From an uncultured Micrococcales bacterium (GTDB taxonomy: Bacteria > Actinomycetota > Actinomycetes > S36-B12 > UBA10799), in the NCBI GenBank assembly GCA_937952095.1, contig CALFYG010000037.1, positions 1-8,656 on the forward strand: a stretch of DNA of 8,656 nucleotides. Reading direction: 5' to 3'. This document shows positions 5,949 through 8,656 of the stretch, in pieces. How positions within the stretch are numbered: position 1 is the first letter of the stretch; each line of letters opens with the position of its first letter. The notes under the pieces were generated by a model that had not been told where the DNA came from, made no database searches, and worked only from the letters and a program-made list of their open reading frames with translations. The position numbers and the translations under genes are program-made.

Positions 5949-6581
5949 TCACAGGGTGGCGAGCCAGTTCCGCAGCAACTGCACCCCCGCCGCCCCCGAC
6001 TTCTCCGGGTGGAACTGGGTGGCTTTGAGGGGTCCGTTCTCCACCGCCGACACGAAGCGGTCTCCGTATTCGGTCCACGTCAACAAGGGAGGCCGCACGG
6101 CCGCCGTTCCGGCGTCAGCAAGGTCCAGAGAGTGCGCGGCGTAGGAGTGCACGAAGTAGAAGCGCTGATCCCCCAGACCCTCGAACAGCACCGACTCGCT
6201 GGGGGCTTCGACCGTGTTCCAGCCCATGTGCGGCAGGATCGGCGCGGACAGCGCCGTCACCCTGCCCGGCCACTGAGCGCACCCCGGACTCACCAAGCCG
6301 TGCTCCTCGCCGGACTCGAACATGATCTGCATCCCGACGCAGATGCCCAGCACCGGGCGGCCGCCCGACAAGCGGCGTTCGATGATCCGCTGGCCCCCGA
6401 CTGCGCGCAGCCCCCGCATGCACGTCTCGAAGGCCCCCACCCCGGGAACCACCAATCCGTCGGCGGCAGCAGCAGCCTCAGCGCTCGCCGTCACCGAGAC
6501 CTCGGCACCCGCCGCCTCAAGGGCACGCTGAGCTGATCGCAGGTTGCCGGACCCGTAGTCCAGCACGACCACGGACGTCAT
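5949..6581 (-). CDS. hisH: Imidazole glycerol phosphate synthase, glutamine amidotransferase subunit
   Basis: Class I glutaminase of 210 residues that makes ammonia from glutamine and passes it to the HisF cyclase, giving imidazole glycerol phosphate and AICAR. The nucleophile C81 sits in GICVGMQ, and H191 and E193 in FHPEKS complete the catalytic triad. The N-terminal VVLDYGSGNLRS and oxyanion-region PGVGAFETCM segments are typical. The ATG at 6581 overlaps the hisB stop as ATGA, so translation is coupled. It is the last gene of the his unit in the window. The partner gene hisF, and hisA/priA that often follows in actinobacteria, do not come next. The frame is open further upstream, but that extension is antisense-like hisB sequence in another frame and is not real. 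Confidence 0.96.
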   Translation of the reverse strand: MTSVVVLDYGSGNLRSAQRALEAAGAEVSVTASAEAAAAADGLVVPGVGAFETCMRGLRAVGGQRIIERRLSGGRPVLGICVGMQIMFESGEEHGLVSPGCAQWPGRVTALSAPILPHMGWNTVEAPSESVLFEGLGDQRFYFVHSYAAHSLDLADAGTAAVRPPLLTWTEYGDRFVSAVENGPLKATQFHPEKSGAAGVQLLRNWLATL

Positions 6582-7171
6582 GAACCCAGCGTCCCCTTCG
6601 TGGACGGGATCCCCGAGACGCGGGGATCGATCGCGATCGCCTGCCGAAGCGCCCGCGCGAAGGCCTTGAACTGGGCCTCCACGATGTGGTGGGCGTTGCG
6701 GCCGGACTGCACGCGCATGTGCAAGGTGACGTTCGCGGTGGCGACGATGGACTCGAAGATGTGCCGGGTCAGGGTGGTGTCGTACGTACCGATGAGTTCG
6801 ACGAGTTCGGGCTCCTCGTGGACCAAGTAGGGCCGGCCTGACAGGTCGATGACACACACGGCAAGCGCCTCGTCGAGCGGGATCATGGCATTGCCGTAGC
6901 GCTGCACGCCGGCCTTGTCGCCGAGTGCCTCCCGCAGTGCCTGCCCGAAGGCCAACGAGGTGTCCTCGACCGTGTGGTGGGCATCGACCTCGAGGTCCCC
7001 CCGGGTGCGCACGGTCAGATCCAGGCCACCGTGGCGGGCGACCTGATCGAGCATGTGGTCGAAGAAGGGCACCCCGGTGGTGATCTCCGATCTCCCGGTG
7101 CCGTCGAGGTCGAGCTCGACGAGGACGTCGCTCTCCTTGGTCGCGCGTTCGATGCGGGCGGTACGGCTCAT
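6578..7171 (-). CDS. hisB: Imidazoleglycerol-phosphate dehydratase
   Basis: Dehydrates imidazole glycerol phosphate to imidazole acetol phosphate, using manganese. The protein is 197 residues, the monofunctional form without the histidinol phosphatase domain fused in E. coli. Family motifs are in order: FFDHML at 36-41, DAHHTVED at 63-70, and the repeat-related NAHHIVEA at 159-166, which supply the metal-binding His/Glu residues. The protein ends in the usual STKGTLGS. The ATG at 7171 overlaps the hisC stop as ATGA, and GGGAG (minus strand, 7181-7177) lies 5 nt before it. The downstream end overlaps the hisH start as ATGA. Histidinol phosphatase must be encoded elsewhere. Confidence 0.97.
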   Translation of the reverse strand: MSRTARIERATKESDVLVELDLDGTGRSEITTGVPFFDHMLDQVARHGGLDLTVRTRGDLEVDAHHTVEDTSLAFGQALREALGDKAGVQRYGNAMIPLDEALAVCVIDLSGRPYLVHEEPELVELIGTYDTTLTRHIFESIVATANVTLHMRVQSGRNAHHIVEAQFKAFARALRQAIAIDPRVSGIPSTKGTLGS

Positions 7172-8256
7172 GTCGTCTCCCTGAGATCGTCGAGACCGCG
7201 CAGTGCGGCCACCAGTAGTGCCATCTGATCCGGCGTGCCGATCGTGACTCGCAGCCATCGAGACAGCCCCACGTCGCGCACCAGGATGCCCTCTGCCAAC
7301 AGCCGCTGCCACGCCTGCGGTGGATCGCTGAACGGGCCGATCAGCACGAAGTTCGCGTCGGACGGCGGGCAGACCCACCCGTCGTCGGTGACGGTCGCGA
7401 CGAACTCGTCGCGCGTGGCACACAACTGCCTGATCTGATCGGTCAACCGCGGTGCGTACGAGATCGCGACCTCGGCCGCGGACTGCGTGAGTGCCGACAG
7501 GTGGTAAGGCAGGCGCACGAGCAGCAGGGCGTCGATAACGCCCGGGTCCGCGGCCAGATAGCCCACCCGAGCACCGGCGAACGCGAAGGCCTTGCTCATC
7601 GTGCGCGTGACGATCAGTCTGGGCCGTCCGGCCAACAACGTGATCGCACTGTCCACGCTGGCGAACTCGGCGTAGGCCTCGTCCACCACGACGATCCCGC
7701 GATCTGTCTGCGTGACGGCCTCGTAGGCGGCCTCGATGGCCGCCAACGGCAGGGAGTCGCCGGTCGGATTGTTAGGGCTGCACAGGAACAGCACGTCCGG
7801 GCGATGCTCCTCGACGGCGGCCACGATGCGCTCGGTCGGTAGCAGCAGCCCCTCGCGGGGCTGCGCGACGAATGCGGTGCCCGTGGCGTGACTGATGAGT
7901 TCGTGCATCGAGTACCCGGGGGTGAACCCCAGCGACACGCGTCCCGGACCACCGAACGCCTGCAGGACCTGCTGCAGGATCTCGTTGGAGCCGTTGGCCG
8001 CCCACACCTGCGACGCGGAGACCGCGACACCCGTCTGCGTCGTCAGGTAGTCGGCAAGCGCCTCCCGCAGACGTACCGCATCGCGGTCCGGGTACCGGTT
8101 GAGAGCAGGGTCGACCCGCCGGCCGATCTCCTCGATCATCTCGGCGGGTGGGGGGTATGGATTCTCATTGGTGTTCAGCGCCACCGGCACGTCGAGTTGG
8201 GGCGCGCCGTAGGCCGTGCGCCCGACCAGTTCGGGTCGCAGGGGCAGGTCGCTCAC
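7168..8256 (-). CDS. hisC: Histidinol-phosphate aminotransferase
   Basis: PLP enzyme (fold type I, class I/II aminotransferase) of 362 residues that converts imidazole acetol phosphate and glutamate to histidinol phosphate. Visible landmarks are LNTNENPYPPP (28-37), WAANGSNEI (85-93), PNNPTG (161-166), the cofactor aspartate D192 in VVDEAYAEF, the PLP-binding K222 in TRTMSKAFAFAGAR, and the substrate arginine R336 in WLRVTIG. The GTG start at 8256 overlaps the hisD stop as GTGA, a coupling arrangement repeated at each his junction. Actinobacterial HisC proteins may share activity on aromatic 2-oxo acids, so some phenylalanine/tyrosine transamination is possible, but the operon position favours histidine. 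Confidence 0.97.
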   Translation of the reverse strand: MSDLPLRPELVGRTAYGAPQLDVPVALNTNENPYPPPAEMIEEIGRRVDPALNRYPDRDAVRLREALADYLTTQTGVAVSASQVWAANGSNEILQQVLQAFGGPGRVSLGFTPGYSMHELISHATGTAFVAQPREGLLLPTERIVAAVEEHRPDVLFLCSPNNPTGDSLPLAAIEAAYEAVTQTDRGIVVVDEAYAEFASVDSAITLLAGRPRLIVTRTMSKAFAFAGARVGYLAADPGVIDALLLVRLPYHLSALTQSAAEVAISYAPRLTDQIRQLCATRDEFVATVTDDGWVCPPSDANFVLIGPFSDPPQAWQRLLAEGILVRDVGLSRWLRVTIGTPDQMALLVAALRGLDDLRETT

Positions 8257-8656
8257 GCCTGCGTCCCGGAATCCCGGCGGATCGTCACCGCATGGGCGTG
8301 CGATGGCAGGTCCTCGGCCAGCGCCAGCGCCTCCAACTCATCGGTCAGTCCCGACAGGGCGGCACGTTCGTATTCCACGACCTGCACGCTGCGCAGGAAG
8401 GTCGTGACGTTCAGGCCGCTGGAGTGACATGCGCACCCGGCGGTGGGCAGTACATGGTTCGAACCGGCCAGGTAGTCGCCAAGGGACACCGGGCTGTACG
8501 GGCCCACGAAGATGGCGCCCGCGTTGGTGATCCTGGCGGCGTCCTCGGCCGCGTCCCGGGTGTGGATCTCGAGGTGTTCGGCCGCGTAGTCGTCCGCGGC
8601 CGCGAGGGACTGCTCGATCCCCGACGTCAGCACCACAGCGCTCTGGCGGCCGGTGA
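8253..8656 (-). CDS. hisD: Histidinol dehydrogenase, C-terminal part (runs off the right edge)
   Basis: NAD- and zinc-dependent oxidation of histidinol to histidine, the last two steps of the pathway. The final 133 residues are visible and open to the edge. They include AAEHLEIHTRD, GPYSPVSLGDYLAGSNHVLP, GCACHSSGLNVTTFLR and AEDLPSHAHAV. By comparison with E. coli HisD, GDYLAG holds the zinc-binding Asp (D360), NHVLP the substrate His (H367), and the EDLPSH segment the residues equivalent to E414 and the zinc-binding H419, so all C-terminal functional residues are kept. The GCACHSSGL form is the actinobacterial version of the family. It is the first his gene in transcription order here, overlapping hisC by 4 nt. 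The start and any his promoter lie outside the window. Confidence 0.96.
   Translation of the reverse strand, partial: TGRQSAVVLTSGIEQSLAAADDYAAEHLEIHTRDAAEDAARITNAGAIFVGPYSPVSLGDYLAGSNHVLPTAGCACHSSGLNVTTFLRSVQVVEYERAALSGLTDELEALALAEDLPSHAHAVTIRRDSGTQA

Noticed and set aside
5208..6536. Plus-strand open frame of 442 codons across thyX, thioredoxin and hisH
   Set aside because: It crosses three well-supported minus-strand genes and their gaps, and its translation shows no domain. It is a GC-rich shadow frame.

Overview
The window is GC-rich chromosomal DNA with a compact, mostly single-strand gene layout. It most likely comes from an actinomycete (Actinomycetota). The order thyX-dapA-rnj followed by ftsK is an arrangement I know from actinobacterial chromosomes, including Mycobacterium. 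The HisC, HisD, ThyX and RNase J proteins also read like actinobacterial family members. I cannot name a genus. No tRNA, rRNA, CRISPR array, insertion sequence or phage gene is visible. Apart from one unusual small gene, this is core chromosome.

Layout, left to right. Positions 1-1573 (minus) hold the N-terminal 524 codons of an FtsK/SpoIIIE DNA translocase, cut by the window edge just after its Walker B region. A 110-bp divergent gap follows, with a leaderless-looking start on each side. Positions 1684-2097 (plus) hold the only plus-strand gene, a 137-residue protein made of two homing-endonuclease-associated (HNH_repeat-like) repeats and no nuclease domain. Its 3' end overlaps the 3' end of rnj by 14 bp. 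Then, all on the minus strand and reading right to left in transcription order, come thyX (FAD-dependent thymidylate synthase), dapA (4-hydroxy-tetrahydrodipicolinate synthase) and rnj (RNase J). The dapA and rnj reading frames overlap by 8 nt. Upstream of thyX is a thioredoxin gene preceded by a near-perfect C-tract/G-tract palindrome that resembles a CsoR/CstR-family operator. A 171-bp gap separates it from the histidine cluster hisD(partial)-hisC-hisB-hisH, in which each junction is a 4-nt ATGA or GTGA stop/start overlap.

Functionally, the his genes form one translationally coupled unit for late and middle histidine biosynthesis. The cluster stops at hisH, and hisA/priA and hisF do not follow. 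ThyX makes dTMP, DapA commits aspartate semialdehyde to lysine and diaminopimelate for the cell wall, RNase J handles RNA turnover and FtsK moves DNA at the septum. Three minus-strand genes (ftsK, dapA, thyX) and the plus-strand repeat gene each lack a clear Shine-Dalgarno at usable distance. Each has a TANNNT hexamer 6-7 nt before the preferred start codon, which suggests leaderless transcripts. The strongest leads are the operator-like palindrome before the thioredoxin gene and the stand-alone repeat protein inserted antisense between rnj and ftsK. I do not see convincing evidence for a wholly new multi-gene system here.
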